From positions 1 through 64,000 of the forward strand of contig JAHLLI010000003.1 in assembly GCA_020444245.1 (NCBI GenBank): 64,000 nt of DNA, read 5' to 3'. The notes beneath the pieces are model-generated. The model was not told where the DNA came from. It saw nothing but the letters and a program-made list of their open reading frames with translations, and made no database searches. Shown here one piece after another: positions 8,346 to 17,634 of this stretch. This DNA comes from Actinomycetales bacterium. Lineage in GTDB: Bacteria; Actinomycetota; Actinomycetes; Actinomycetales; Cellulomonadaceae. Position 1 is the stretch's first letter. Each line of letters starts with the position of its first letter. The position numbers and the translations under genes were made by a program.

Positions 8346-9907
8346 ACCGGGCCGCCCGGTCCGACGCCCGCCGACCGACCCTGCGTCCGGCCGGGCTCGC
8401 CCCAACCGCCACCACCGGGCGTCACGAGCGTGACCACGTCACCCGCGGCCACCCGCCGTGCGACCTTGGGCGCCAGCTCGTGCGTACCGGCGTCGTCCTC
8501 GAGGATGTTGCGACCCACGGCCCCCGGACCACCACCGGCGAGCCCGGGTGGCGCGTGGCGGCGACGGTCGGTGAGCAGGTTCACGCTGGCGTCCTCGAGC
8601 ACCCGGATCGCCCGGACCACGCCGTCGCCGCCCCGGTGCGCGCCCGCGCCCCCCGAGCCGTCGGCCAGCTCGTACCGCTCGACGCGCATGGGGTACTCCA
8701 GCTCCAGGGCCTCGATCGGGGTGTTGAGCGTGTTGGTCATGCCCACGTGCACGCCCGACGGGCCCGGCCCCGACCGCGAGGCACCCTGGCCGCCGGCGAC
8801 CGTCTCGTAGTAGGTCCAGCCGCGCCCACCGATCACGGTGTTGTTCATCGTGCCCGCACCGGCGGCCGGCACGTCGGCGACCTGGGCGAGCGCGGCGAGC
8901 ACCGCGTCGGCCACCCGCTGGCTGGTCTCGACGTTGCCGGCCACCACGGCGTGCGGCGGGCGGGCGTTGACCAGCGAACCCTCGGGCGCGCGGATCTCCA
9001 GGGGCGCGTACGTCCCGGCGCACGCGGGCACGTCCTCGGGCAGCAGGACGCGCAGCGCGAAGAAGCAGGCCGACCGCGTCACCGCGAGCGGGCAGTTGAC
9101 GTTCCCGTCGACGGCGTCGGCCGTCCCGGACAGGTCGATCACCGCCCGGTCGCCGTCGATGGTCACCGCGACCCGGATCGGGATGTCGGCGTCGGTGACG
9201 CCGTCGCCCTCGAGCTCGGTCGCGGCGCGGTACACCCCGTCCGGCAGGGCACGCAGCGCCTCCCGGGTGCGCCGCTCGGCGTAGTCGAGCACCTCGGCCA
9301 TGCCCGCGAGCACCGTCTCCAGGCCCATGCGTGCGGCGAGCTCGACGACCCGCTGCCCGCCGACCCGGTTCGCCGCCGCCTGGGCGCGGAAGTCCCCCCG
9401 GCGCAGCCGCGGGGTGCGCGAGTTGGCGCACACCAGCTCCATGACCTCGTCGGTGAACCGCACCGGCGGGATCACCAGGCCCTCCTGCCACAGGTCCCGC
9501 GACGTGGCCGGCATCGACCCCGGCGACATCCCGCCGACGTCGGAGTGGTGCGCGCGGGTGACCGCGTACGCCACCACCCGGCCGTCGATCCCCACCGGGG
9601 TCACCAGCGTCACGTCGGGCAGGTGCGTGCCGCCGGTGTACGGGTCGTTGAGGATCCAGGTCTCCCCCGGCGCCGCACCGCGCGCCCGCACCGCCTCGAC
9701 GGACTCGGGCATCGCGCCCAGGTGCACCGGGATGTGCTCGGCCTGGGCGACCATGCGCGCGTCGGCGTCGAAGAGCGCCGCGGAGCAGTCCCGCCGCTCC
9801 TTGATGTTCGAGGAGTACGCGCTGCGCACCAGCACGGTGCCCATCTCCTCGGCGATCCCGGCGAGCGCACTGCGCAGCACCGACAGGGTGATCGGGTCCA
9901 GGCTCAT
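8321..9907 (-). CDS. Hydantoinase B/oxoprolinase family protein
   Basis: A 528-residue protein of the HyuB family, the partner subunit of an ATP-dependent hydantoinase or 5-oxoprolinase-like amidohydrolase. The N-terminal RSAYSSNIKERRDCSAALFD, the WILNDPYTGGTHLPDVTL segment and the Gly-rich C-terminal TPGGGGWGEP match the family. The ATG at 9907 overlaps the hyuA stop as ATGA, so the subunits are translationally coupled. Start codons upstream inside hyuA were discarded. The substrate (hydantoin, N-methylhydantoin, 5-oxoproline or acetophenone-like ketone) cannot be decided from sequence. Confidence 0.9.
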   Translation of the reverse strand: MSLDPITLSVLRSALAGIAEEMGTVLVRSAYSSNIKERRDCSAALFDADARMVAQAEHIPVHLGAMPESVEAVRARGAAPGETWILNDPYTGGTHLPDVTLVTPVGIDGRVVAYAVTRAHHSDVGGMSPGSMPATSRDLWQEGLVIPPVRFTDEVMELVCANSRTPRLRRGDFRAQAAANRVGGQRVVELAARMGLETVLAGMAEVLDYAERRTREALRALPDGVYRAATELEGDGVTDADIPIRVAVTIDGDRAVIDLSGTADAVDGNVNCPLAVTRSACFFALRVLLPEDVPACAGTYAPLEIRAPEGSLVNARPPHAVVAGNVETSQRVADAVLAALAQVADVPAAGAGTMNNTVIGGRGWTYYETVAGGQGASRSGPGPSGVHVGMTNTLNTPIEALELEYPMRVERYELADGSGGAGAHRGGDGVVRAIRVLEDASVNLLTDRRRHAPPGLAGGGPGAVGRNILEDDAGTHELAPKVARRVAAGDVVTLVTPGGGGWGEPGRTQGRSAGVGPGGPVGRASDAG

Positions 9908-11895
9908 CGCACCTCCCGTCGCAGCACCAGGGTGCCCAGGTCGTCGACCGCGCCGGACCAGCCGGGCCGCACCAGGCAGGTCGCCTCTGGCAGCTCGACC
10001 ACGGCCGGGCCGGTGACGGTCGCGCCCGGGCCCATCCGGGTCCGGTCGTGCACGCGTGCGGCGACCTCGCCGGTGTCCAGCAGCACCGTCCTGGCGACGG
10101 TCTGCTCGGTCACCCCCACGGCGGCGTGCTCGCTGCCGCGCAGGTCGGGGACCACTCCTGCGAGCGTCGCGACCACCCGCAGGTTCACGATCTCGACGGG
10201 CTCGTCGTCGATCCGGTGCCCGTACCGGCGTTCGTGCGCCTCGCCGAACGCGGTCGTCAGGGCCTCGACGGTGGCACCGGGCACGGTGAGCTCGAAGGAC
10301 TGCCCGGCGTAGCGCAGGTCGGCCTGCCGGGTGAGCGCGGCACCGGGCAGCTGTGCCAGCGCCTCGGCCGCCAGCTCGGTGAACCCTGCCTCGAGATCCT
10401 CGGCCGACCGCCCGGCGAACGAGCGGACGTGGTCGTGGCGCACCTCGCCGATCGCCAGGCCGAGCGCAGAGAGCACCCCGGCCGCCCTCGGGACCAGCAC
10501 CGTGGCGCAGCCGAGCTCCTCGGCGAGCGAGCATGCGTGCAGGCCGCCTGCCCCGCCGAACGCCACCAGGGCGAAGCCCCGCGGGTCCAGGCCTCGCTCG
10601 ACACTGATCAGCCGCAGCGCACGCACCATCTCGGTGTCCGCGACCCGCACCACGCCCAGCGCCGTCTCCCGCGCGTCCAGCCCGAGCCGGGCCCCGACCC
10701 GGGCGAGGGCCTCGAGTGCCAGGTCACGGCGCAGCACCACGTCCCCGCCCAGCCGCGCGCCGTCCGGCAGGGCGCCGAGCACCAGGTTCGCGTCCGTGAC
10801 CGTCGCCGAGGTGCCGCCGTGCCCGTAGCACGCCGGCCCCGGGTCGGCGCCGGCGGACTGCGGGCCCACCCGCAGCGCGCCGCCCTCGTCCACCCAGGCC
10901 ACCGAGCCGCCACCGGCGCTCACGGTGTGCACGTCCACCATCGGCAGCCGCAGCGGCACCCCCGCGACCACCGACTCGGTGGTCAGCTGCACGGCCCCAC
11001 CCACCACCGGCGCGACGTCGGTGCTGGTGCCGCCCATGTCGAAGGTCAGCACGTCGCCGAACCCGGAGAGCCCCGCGACGTGCGAGGCCCCCACCACGCC
11101 GCCGGCCGGCCCGGACAGCACGAACCGTGCGGGGTGGCGCGCCGCGACGCTCACGTCGAGCACGCCGCCGGAGGACTGCATCACCGTGGGCTCGGGCAGG
11201 CCCGCGGCCCGCGCCCGGCCCCGGAGGTGCTCGAGGTAGGCGGCCATCCGCGGCCGCAGGTAGGCGTCGGCCACGGTGGTCGACGTGCGCTCGTACTCCC
11301 GGAACTCGGGCAGCACCTCGTGCGACATCGACACGGCCACACCGGGCAGGGCGGCACGCAGGGCCGCGCCCACCTGGCGCTCGTGGTCCGGGTGCAGGAA
11401 GCCGAACAGCAGGCACACCGCCACCGCGTCGACGTCCGCGGCGGCCACCGCGTCGACCGCGTCGGACAGGCTTGCGGCGTCCAACGGCACCACCACGCCG
11501 TCCGGACCCATCCGCTCGCGCACCACGAAGCGCAGGTCGCGCGGCACCAGCGGGGTCGGACGGGCGCGGGTCAGGTCGTACAGCGACGGGCGGTCCTGGC
11601 GCCCGATCTCCAGCAGGTCGCGGAACCCCTCGGTCGTGACCAGGGCGGTGCGCCCGCCCCGCCGCTCGAGCAGGGCGTTGGTGGCCACGGTGGTGCCGTG
11701 CGCGAACGCGGCGACGTCCTGCGGGCTCGCCCCCAGCGCCGCCCACCCGGCGAGCACGCCGTCGGACTGGTCGCGCGGCGTCGAGGGGACCTTCGCGATG
11801 CGGATCCGTCCGTCGGGCGCCACCGCGACCACGTCGGTGAACGTGCCGCCCACGTCCACGCCCAGCCGGATGCCGCCGGCGCGCGCCTCGGTCAT
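9904..11895 (-). CDS. Hydantoinase/oxoprolinase A subunit
   Basis: A 663-residue HyuA-family subunit with an actin-like ATPase fold. It starts with the phosphate-binding LGVDVGGTFTDVVAV (residues 11-25), followed by AHGTTVATNALLER, a VLSGPAGGVVGASHVAG segment and the FDMGGTSTDVAPV phosphate-2 motif. The two subunits together hydrolyse a cyclic imide or amide bond using ATP. A TAGCAT -10 element (11925-11930, minus) lies 29 nt upstream of the ATG. In mammals and some bacteria the A and B parts are fused as 5-oxoprolinase; here they are separate coupled genes. Confidence 0.9.
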   Translation of the reverse strand: MTEARAGGIRLGVDVGGTFTDVVAVAPDGRIRIAKVPSTPRDQSDGVLAGWAALGASPQDVAAFAHGTTVATNALLERRGGRTALVTTEGFRDLLEIGRQDRPSLYDLTRARPTPLVPRDLRFVVRERMGPDGVVVPLDAASLSDAVDAVAAADVDAVAVCLLFGFLHPDHERQVGAALRAALPGVAVSMSHEVLPEFREYERTSTTVADAYLRPRMAAYLEHLRGRARAAGLPEPTVMQSSGGVLDVSVAARHPARFVLSGPAGGVVGASHVAGLSGFGDVLTFDMGGTSTDVAPVVGGAVQLTTESVVAGVPLRLPMVDVHTVSAGGGSVAWVDEGGALRVGPQSAGADPGPACYGHGGTSATVTDANLVLGALPDGARLGGDVVLRRDLALEALARVGARLGLDARETALGVVRVADTEMVRALRLISVERGLDPRGFALVAFGGAGGLHACSLAEELGCATVLVPRAAGVLSALGLAIGEVRHDHVRSFAGRSAEDLEAGFTELAAEALAQLPGAALTRQADLRYAGQSFELTVPGATVEALTTAFGEAHERRYGHRIDDEPVEIVNLRVVATLAGVVPDLRGSEHAAVGVTEQTVARTVLLDTGEVAARVHDRTRMGPGATVTGPAVVELPEATCLVRPGWSGAVDDLGTLVLRREVR

Positions 11896-11956
11896 GCCGC
11901 CGCCCGTCCGATGATCACCGGGCCATGCTAGGAGGTCCCGGTCCGGGCTCCGCCGC

Positions 11957-13471
11957 CTACTCGTCCTCGGCGGGGTCCGACCAGTGGCCCTGCTCGCGCT
12001 CGGTCCACAGCTCGGCGCGGGCCTCGGCCTTGGCGTCCATCCGCTCGTGGTGCTCGCGGCGCCGATCCGCCCGGGACGGACGGTGGTGGTCCTCCAGGCG
12101 CAGGTCGGTGCCGCGCGCGCCCAGCAGCTCGGCGCCGGTCATCAAGGTGGGCTCCCAGTCGAACACCACCGCGTCGTCGTCGGAGCCGATCACGACCTCG
12201 GCGCCGGGCGTCGCGCCGGCGCCGAAGAGCGCCTCCTCGACCCCGATCCGGGCCAGCCGGTCGGCGAGGTAGCCGACCGCCTCGTCGTTGGCGAAGTCGG
12301 TCTGGCGCACCCAGCGCTCCGGCTTGCGCCCGCGCACCTGGAAGAAGACGTGGGTGCCCTCCTCGCGGCGGGTCACGGTGAACTCCGCCTGGTCGACCGC
12401 GGCGGGCCGCAGCACGGTGCGCGGCGGGGGCGGCGGCGTGGCCTCGCGGGCCTCTCGCGCCAGCTCGGCCAGGGCGAACGTGAGCGGCCGCAGGCCCTCG
12501 TGGCTGGCCGTGGAGACCTCGAACACCCGCAACCCGCGGGCCTCGAGCTCGGGGCACACCAGCTCGGCGAGCTCGCGGGCCTCGGGCACGTCGATCTTGT
12601 TGAGCACCACGACGGCGGGCCGCTCGAGCATCGGGACCTCGCCGCCGGACACGAGGTCCTCGGAGTACGTGGCGAGCTCGCTGAGCAGCACGTCCAGGTC
12701 GCTGATCGGGTCGCGGTTGGGCTCGAGCGTCGCGCAGTCCAGGACGTGCACGATCACCGCGCAGCGCTCGACGTGCCGCAGGAACTCCAGCCCCAGCCCC
12801 TTGCCCTGGCTGGCGCCCGGGATCAGGCCCGGAACGTCCGCGACGGTGTACCGGGACGCCCCCGCCTGCACGACCCCGAGGTGCGGGACCAGCGTGGTGA
12901 ACGGGTAGTCGGCGATCTTGGGCTTCGCGGCGGAGATCGCCGAGACCAGGCTCGACTTGCCGGCGCTCGGGTAGCCGACCAGCGCGACGTCGGCGATCGA
13001 CTTGAGCTCGACGACGACGTCGGCCTCCTCGCCCGGCTCGCCGAGCAGCGCGAAGCCCGGCGCCTTGCGCTTCGGGGAGGCGAGCGCGGCGTTGCCGAGC
13101 CCGCCGCGACCTCCCGCAGCCACGACGTACCGGGTGCCGACGCCCACCAGGTCGGCCAGGACGTCACCGCCGACGGTCTTGACCACTGTGCCGTCCGGGA
13201 CGGGGACCACCAGGTCGCTGCCGTTGGCGCCCTGCCGGTCGTCCCCGGCACCGGCCGTGCCGGAGGTCGCGTGACGGTGCGGGGAGTGGTGCAGGTCCAG
13301 CAGCGTGGTGACCTGGGGGTCGACCTCGAGGATCACGTCGCCGCCGTGCCCCCCGTCGCCACCGTCGGGGCCGGCCAGCGGCTTGAACTTCTCGCGCCGG
13401 ATCGAGGCGCAGCCGTGCCCGCCGTCACCGCCGCGGGCGTGCAGCACCACCCGGTCGACGAAGCTGGCCAT
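11957..13471 (-). CDS. obgE: GTPase ObgE
   Basis: A 504-residue Obg GTPase, a 50S assembly and stress-response factor. The Gly-rich N-terminal Obg fold (residues 1-158, with GGDGGHG repeats) is followed by the G domain: G1 [10 protein letters not shown]3 DVPGL and G4 NKID. The C-terminal OCT domain (about 345-425) and an acidic, charged tail typical of actinobacteria end the protein. The start is supported by TGAGGAG a few nt upstream of the ATG. It follows rpmA and rplU in the classic L21-L27-Obg order, with an intrinsic terminator between rpmA and obgE. Confidence 0.97.
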   Translation of the reverse strand: MASFVDRVVLHARGGDGGHGCASIRREKFKPLAGPDGGDGGHGGDVILEVDPQVTTLLDLHHSPHRHATSGTAGAGDDRQGANGSDLVVPVPDGTVVKTVGGDVLADLVGVGTRYVVAAGGRGGLGNAALASPKRKAPGFALLGEPGEEADVVVELKSIADVALVGYPSAGKSSLVSAISAAKPKIADYPFTTLVPHLGVVQAGASRYTVADVPGLIPGASQGKGLGLEFLRHVERCAVIVHVLDCATLEPNRDPISDLDVLLSELATYSEDLVSGGEVPMLERPAVVVLNKIDVPEARELAELVCPELEARGLRVFEVSTASHEGLRPLTFALAELAREAREATPPPPPRTVLRPAAVDQAEFTVTRREEGTHVFFQVRGRKPERWVRQTDFANDEAVGYLADRLARIGVEEALFGAGATPGAEVVIGSDDDAVVFDWEPTLMTGAELLGARGTDLRLEDHHRPSRADRRREHHERMDAKAEARAELWTEREQGHWSDPAEDE

Positions 13472-13520
13472 CGGAACTCCTCAGGTCTGAGAGGGGGCAT
13501 ACGCCCCTGGGAACGACAAA

Positions 13521-13544
13521 GGGGCGCACCGACCGGTGCGCCCC
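13521..13544 (-). terminator. Terminator/attenuator between rpmA and obgE
   Basis: A perfect 10-bp GC stem (GGGGCGCACC/GGTGCGCCCC) with a 4-nt loop, followed on the minus strand by TTTGTC. It lies 14 nt beyond the rpmA stop and 50 nt before the obgE start. It would cut ribosomal-protein transcription before obgE, leaving lower read-through expression of the GTPase. Confidence 0.75.
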
Positions 13545-13557
13545 AGGGTCGCGTGGA

Positions 13558-13812
13558 TCAGTCGGCCGCGACGATGTCGACGACCTTGCGCCCGCGCCGG
13601 ATGCCGAACTTCACGGCGCCGGCCGCCAGGGCGAACAGGGTGTCGTCACTGCCGCGACCGACGTTGTCGCCGGGGTGGAAGTGCGTGCCGCGCTGGCGGA
13701 CCAGGATCTCGCCGGCGTTGACCTGCTGGCCGCCGAAGCGCTTGACGCCCAGGCGCTGGGCGTTGGAGTCGCGCCCGTTGCGCGAGGAGCTCGCGCCCTT
13801 CTTGTGAGCCAT
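13558..13812 (-). CDS. rpmA: 50S ribosomal protein L27
   Basis: An 84-residue L27. The N-terminus [20 protein letters not shown] is the conserved tail that reaches the peptidyl-transferase centre, followed by LGVKRFGGQ and the [14 protein letters not shown] segment. There is no Firmicutes-type cleavable N-terminal extension. It lies between rplU and obgE on the same strand. Confidence 0.98.
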   Translation of the reverse strand: MAHKKGASSSRNGRDSNAQRLGVKRFGGQQVNAGEILVRQRGTHFHPGDNVGRGSDDTLFALAAGAVKFGIRRGRKVVDIVAAD

Positions 13813-13874
13813 GACCTCTCCTGTGTCCTACTGGATGTGCTGATGTGGGTCGGGCGGCTCGAGGCCGCGCCGGG

Positions 13875-14183
13875 TCACTTGATGCCGGTGACCTTCAGCC
13901 GGGTGAGCTCCTGGCGGTGCCCCTGGCGGCGGCGGTAGCCGGTCTTGTTCTTGTACCGCAGGATGTCGATCTTGGGACCTCGCTCGTCCCGGACGACCTC
14001 CGCGGTGACGGACACCTTGGCCAGCGCCTTGGCGTCCGAGGTGACCTTGTCCCCGTCGACGAGGAGCAGGGCAGGGAGCTGGACGGTCTCGCCGGTACCG
14101 GCTGACAGCCGGTCGACCACGAGGATGTCGCCCACGGAGACCTTCTCCTGGCGGCCACCGGCCTTCACGATCGCGTACACCAC
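13875..14183 (-). CDS. rplU: 50S ribosomal protein L21
   Basis: A 102-residue L21, beginning [17 protein letters not shown] and ending in the basic [14 protein letters not shown] segment that contacts 23S rRNA. I chose the first of two tandem GTG codons (14183). Longer frames extend into the untranslated leader. A good promoter sits about 90 nt upstream (14280-14308), giving a long leader that could hold a regulatory structure. Confidence 0.97.
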   Translation of the reverse strand: MVYAIVKAGGRQEKVSVGDILVVDRLSAGTGETVQLPALLLVDGDKVTSDAKALAKVSVTAEVVRDERGPKIDILRYKNKTGYRRRQGHRQELTRLKVTGIK

Positions 14184-14279
14184 GTTGCTGCTCTCTCTCG
14201 TTCGGGACGTGACCCGGCTCGCACCCGGGGGGCTCAGGACACGTGAGAACGGCGCGCTCGCAGGGCGCACCGACATTCC

Positions 14280-14308
14280 AGCGTACGGAGCCGCGGGCGA
14301 CCGGTCAA
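14280..14308 (-). promoter_or_regulatory. Promoter of rplU-rpmA-(obgE)
   Basis: TTGACC (14308-14303) and TACGCT (14285-14280) are separated by 17 bp, close to the housekeeping sigma consensus. The -35 element overlaps the last codons and stop of rne. The predicted start point near 14272 leaves a leader of about 89 nt before rplU. Confidence 0.65.
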
Positions 14309-17139
14309 ATGGCGCCCGGTTGGGCGTCGGACTGTGGTTCGGACTGCTCGGCGTCCTGGGTGTCCTGCACCGACTCGGCGCCCTCACCGTCGGACCCGGC
14401 CGAGGCGTCGTCGGCCCCGGCGGCCTCGGCCCGCTGGACGACCTCGAGCGCCAGCGCCTCGATCATCTCGGGGTCCGGCTCCGGGCGCGGCTGCTCCTCG
14501 TCGTGGTCGTGCGCGTGCGCCGCGGCGGCGGCGATGGTCGCCAACGTCGCCTTGACGGCCTCGCGCGCCTCGGGCAGCACCGGCACCGCCGAGGGAGCGT
14601 TCGACTGCGGGCGCTTGGAACGGCGCGAGCGCTTGGCCTCCGCCTGCTCGCCGTTCTCGGCAGGCGCCGCGGCCTCGACCGGGTCGGTGTGGATGAGGTA
14701 GCCGCGCCCCGCGCAGTGCTGGCACGTCTCGCTGAACGCCTCGACCAGGCCCTGCCCCACGCGCTTGCGGGTCATCTGCACCAGGCCGAGCGAGGTGACC
14801 TCGGCCACCTGGTGCTTGGTCCGGTCACGGCCCAGGCACTCCACGAGCCGGCGCAGCACCAGGTCGCGGTTGGACTCCAGCACCATGTCGATGAAGTCGA
14901 TGACGATGATCCCGCCGATGTCGCGCAGCCTGAGCTGGCGGACGATCTCCTCGGCGGCCTCGAGGTTGTTGCGGGTCACGGTCTCCTCGAGCGTCCCGCC
15001 CGAGCCGGTGAACTTGCCGGTGTTGACGTCGATGACCGTCATGGCCTCGGTCCGGTCGATGACCAGCGAGCCGCCCGAGGGCAGCCAGACCTTGCGGTCC
15101 ATGCCCTTGGACAGCTGCTCGTCGATGCGGTGCGAGGCGAACACGTCGCCGTCACCGGTCCACCGGCCCACCCGCTCGAGCAGGTCGGGGGCCATCGACT
15201 CGACGTACTCGTGGATGAGGCGCCAGACGCCCTCGCCCTGGACCGTGAGCGACGAGAAGTCGTCGTTGAAGATGTCGCGGACCACGCGGATCGCGAGGTC
15301 CGGCTCGCCCTGCAGCAGCGCCGGCGCCGAGGCGGACTTCTGCTTCTTCTCGATCGCGGCCCACTGGTCCTGCAGCCGCTTGACGTCGCGCCGCAGCTCC
15401 TCCTCCGAGGCGCCCTCGGCGGCGGTGCGCACGATGACGCCGGCGCCCTCGGGCACGATCTCCTTGAGCAGCTTCTTCAGGCGGGCACGCTCGTTCTCCG
15501 GGAGCTTGCGGGAGATGCCGGTCATCCCGCCGGCCGGCACGTAGACCAGGTAGCGGCCGGCGAGCGTGACCTGCGAGGTCAGGCGCGCACCCTTGTGGCC
15601 CACCGGGTCCTTGGTGACCTGCACCAGCACGCTGTCACCGGACTTGAGCGCCTGCTCGATGCGGCGCGGCTGGCCCTCAAGACCCGCGGCGTCCCAGTTC
15701 ACCTCACCGGCGTAGAGCACCGCGTTGCGGCCCTTGCCGACGTCGACGAACGCCGCCTCCATGCTGGGCAGCACGTTCTGCACCCGGCCGAGGTACACGT
15801 TGCCGATCATCGACGACGAGCTCTGGCCGCCCCCACCCGCGCGGGACACGAAGTGCTCGACGAGGACCCCGTCCTCGAGCACCGCGATCTGCACCCGACC
15901 GCCGGCCTCGCGCACCACCATCGCGCGCTCGACCGACTCGCGCCGGGCCAGGAACTCGGCCTCGGAGAGCACCGCGCGGCGGCGCCCCGCGTCGCGCCCC
16001 TCGCGGCGCCGCTGGCGCTTGGCCTCCAGACGCGTGGACCCCTTGAGGGCCGTCACCTCGTCGCGACGCGGCTCGGCGTCCCCACCGCTGCGGCCGGACC
16101 GACGCCGACGACGACGCCGGCGCCCGCCCTCACGAGCCTCGCCGTCCTCGCCACCGGTGTCACCGGACTCCTCGTCGGGCTCCTCGCCCTCGGGGCTCTC
16201 CGCGTCGCCGGTCTCCTCGGCCTCACCGTCGGCGGAGCGCCGGCGGCCACGGCCGCCTCGCCTGCGTCGACGCCGACGCGCGCCCTCGCGCGGTTCGCCC
16301 TCGTCGCCACCGGTCTCGTCGGACTCCTCGTCGGAGTCCTCCTCCGACTCGGCGACGGTCGCCTCGGGGGCCTCGGTGTTGCCGCCCTCGGGCTCGGCGG
16401 CACCCGACCGGGACCGCCGCTGCCGCGACCTGCGGGCGCCGCCCGACGCCTCGGGCTCGGGCTTCTCGGCGCTCTCGGCCTCAGCGGTCTCGTCCGGCTC
16501 CTCGCCGCCCTCCCCGTCGGCCTCGTCGGCCGGTCGCGGCGGCCCGGCCGGCGCCTGCGCGCGGCGACGCTTGACGGGCTCGGGAGCCTGGAAGAGCACA
16601 GCGGCCGAGCCGAGCTCGGCGAGCACGTCGAGATCCTTGGCCCGGTCCCCGGACGACGCCTCGTCGCCGGCGTCCTCCGCGACCTTGGACGACGCGCGGC
16701 GACGGCGGGTGCCCGCCTTCGCCTTCTGCGGCTCAGCGGCGGTCGAACCGGAGTCGTCGCCTGCCGGGCCCCCGGACTCGGTGGGGCTCTCCGGCGCGGC
16801 GCTCTCGGGCTCGGCGGTCGCGCCGGCGTCCTTGGCCTTGGCCTTGGTCTTGGTCTTGGTCGATGCGGTGCGCGTCCGCTTGGCGGGCGGCGTGTCCCCC
16901 TCGTCGGCCTCCGCGGACGCCGCCGGACGCCGGCTGCGGCGCTTGGGGGCCTGCGGCTCCTCGGCGGCGGGCGGTCCGGCCTCGGGCTCGGCCACGTCCG
17001 CCGAGGCGGTCGTGCCGGACGGGGTGCCGGCCGGGGCGGTGGCCCGGCGACGTCGCGGACGGGTGCTCGAGGCTGCAGCGGCAGGAGCCGTCTCGGCGGA
17101 CGTCTCGTCCGAGGGCTGAGGGGTGGTCTCGTCGGTCAC
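14305..17139 (-). CDS. rne: Ribonuclease E/G
   Basis: A 944-residue RNase E/G family endonuclease for mRNA decay and rRNA processing. The first 400 or so residues are disordered, alternating acidic and Arg-rich blocks, as in actinobacterial RNase E where they form an RNA- and protein-binding arm. The S1 domain starts near residue 440 ([21 protein letters not shown]). The DNase-I-like catalytic part has the metal-binding Asp pair in IIVIDFIDM near 748, and the zinc-link is CQHC near 806. A short acidic and basic tail follows. The GTG start at 17139 has GGAG 6 nt upstream. An ATACT-type -10 near 17369-17374 would give a leader of about 220 nt. Confidence 0.95.
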   Translation of the reverse strand: MTDETTPQPSDETSAETAPAAAASSTRPRRRRATAPAGTPSGTTASADVAEPEAGPPAAEEPQAPKRRSRRPAASAEADEGDTPPAKRTRTASTKTKTKAKAKDAGATAEPESAAPESPTESGGPAGDDSGSTAAEPQKAKAGTRRRRASSKVAEDAGDEASSGDRAKDLDVLAELGSAAVLFQAPEPVKRRRAQAPAGPPRPADEADGEGGEEPDETAEAESAEKPEPEASGGARRSRQRRSRSGAAEPEGGNTEAPEATVAESEEDSDEESDETGGDEGEPREGARRRRRRRGGRGRRRSADGEAEETGDAESPEGEEPDEESGDTGGEDGEAREGGRRRRRRRRSGRSGGDAEPRRDEVTALKGSTRLEAKRQRRREGRDAGRRRAVLSEAEFLARRESVERAMVVREAGGRVQIAVLEDGVLVEHFVSRAGGGGQSSSSMIGNVYLGRVQNVLPSMEAAFVDVGKGRNAVLYAGEVNWDAAGLEGQPRRIEQALKSGDSVLVQVTKDPVGHKGARLTSQVTLAGRYLVYVPAGGMTGISRKLPENERARLKKLLKEIVPEGAGVIVRTAAEGASEEELRRDVKRLQDQWAAIEKKQKSASAPALLQGEPDLAIRVVRDIFNDDFSSLTVQGEGVWRLIHEYVESMAPDLLERVGRWTGDGDVFASHRIDEQLSKGMDRKVWLPSGGSLVIDRTEAMTVIDVNTGKFTGSGGTLEETVTRNNLEAAEEIVRQLRLRDIGGIIVIDFIDMVLESNRDLVLRRLVECLGRDRTKHQVAEVTSLGLVQMTRKRVGQGLVEAFSETCQHCAGRGYLIHTDPVEAAAPAENGEQAEAKRSRRSKRPQSNAPSAVPVLPEAREAVKATLATIAAAAAHAHDHDEEQPRPEPDPEMIEALALEVVQRAEAAGADDASAGSDGEGAESVQDTQDAEQSEPQSDAQPGAI

Positions 17140-17470
17140 GAGGTGCTCCAAGCCCGGGCCGTCCACACTCGCCGGCCCTAGGCGATCCGGTCGTCGCGGG
17201 CGCCTGGGCGCCTCGACGGAAGTCGTCGGTGTCTGCCGGACGATCCGTGTCGATACCCGCCGGCGCCCGCGCTCCCAACCACAGGAGGCGGCGCACGGCG
17301 GTCGCGGATCCGATCGACAGCAAGTTCTCGGTCCCGAGCCCGGTGTGGCGGACTCCATGACCGGGGTCAGTATCGCACAGCAGGTGCCCGACCCCTCGCG
17401 CACGTCCGAAGCCTCGCGCGTCGCCCGCGCTAGGCTCGTCCCCAGGTCATGACGGCGCGACACGCCGATA

Positions 17471-17532
17471 CCGTCAGGGGTATCTGACGGAGACCTTCGT
17501 CACAGCGCCCCAGGAATCTGACGCTCCGTCAG
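17471..17532 (+). promoter_or_regulatory. Paired CCGTCAG/CTGACGG inverted repeats
   Basis: Two inverted repeats share the same heptamer. The first, 17471-17490, has 7-bp arms CCGTCAG/CTGACGG around 6 bp. The second, 17518-17532, has 6-bp arms CTGACG/CGTCAG around 3 bp. Their centres are about 45 bp apart, near four helical turns. They precede the DosR-type box. The sequence is not the Rex or CRP consensus I know. A binding site for an unidentified regulator is an inference. Confidence 0.5.
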
Positions 17533-17538
17533 CAAAGA

Positions 17539-17552
17539 GGGACGAAAGTCCC
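17539..17552 (+). promoter_or_regulatory. DosR/DevR-type box upstream of cydA
   Basis: GGGACGAAAGTCCC matches the mycobacterial DosR core GGGACTWWAGTCCC at 13 of 14 positions, with perfect GGGAC/GTCCC arms. With TACGGT (17577-17582) as -10 the box would be centred about 43 bp upstream of the start point, a usual activator position. A DevS-like kinase is the last gene of the cyd operon and a DevR-like regulator with matching recognition-helix residues lies next to it. Confidence 0.7.
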
Positions 17553-17634
17553 AACCGCGTGCGTACTGATCTTCCCTACGGTCGTCCTGACGCCCTGGCG
17601 TCGACCCACCCGCGCGCCCCAATGAGGAGACACC

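Larger units (their letters stand above)
17140..17634. other. Divergent regulatory region between rne and cydA
   Basis: About 495 bp without a gene. The rne side (to about 17375) looks like a long untranslated leader with a GATACT -10 (17369-17374, minus). The cydA side (about 17460-17634) is rich in palindromes. It has CCGTCAG/CTGACGG at 17471-17490, CTGACG/CGTCAG at 17518-17532, a DosR-type box at 17539-17552, a candidate -10 TACGGT at 17577-17582 and a further CTGACGC at 17587. This is the best candidate in the window for a multi-input promoter. Confidence 0.7.

Noticed and set aside
17518-17532. Rex or CRP site in the cydA promoter
   Set aside because: The palindrome CTGACG/CGTCAG lacks the TGTGA...TCACA pattern of CRP sites and the TTGTGAA...TTCACAA pattern of Rex sites.
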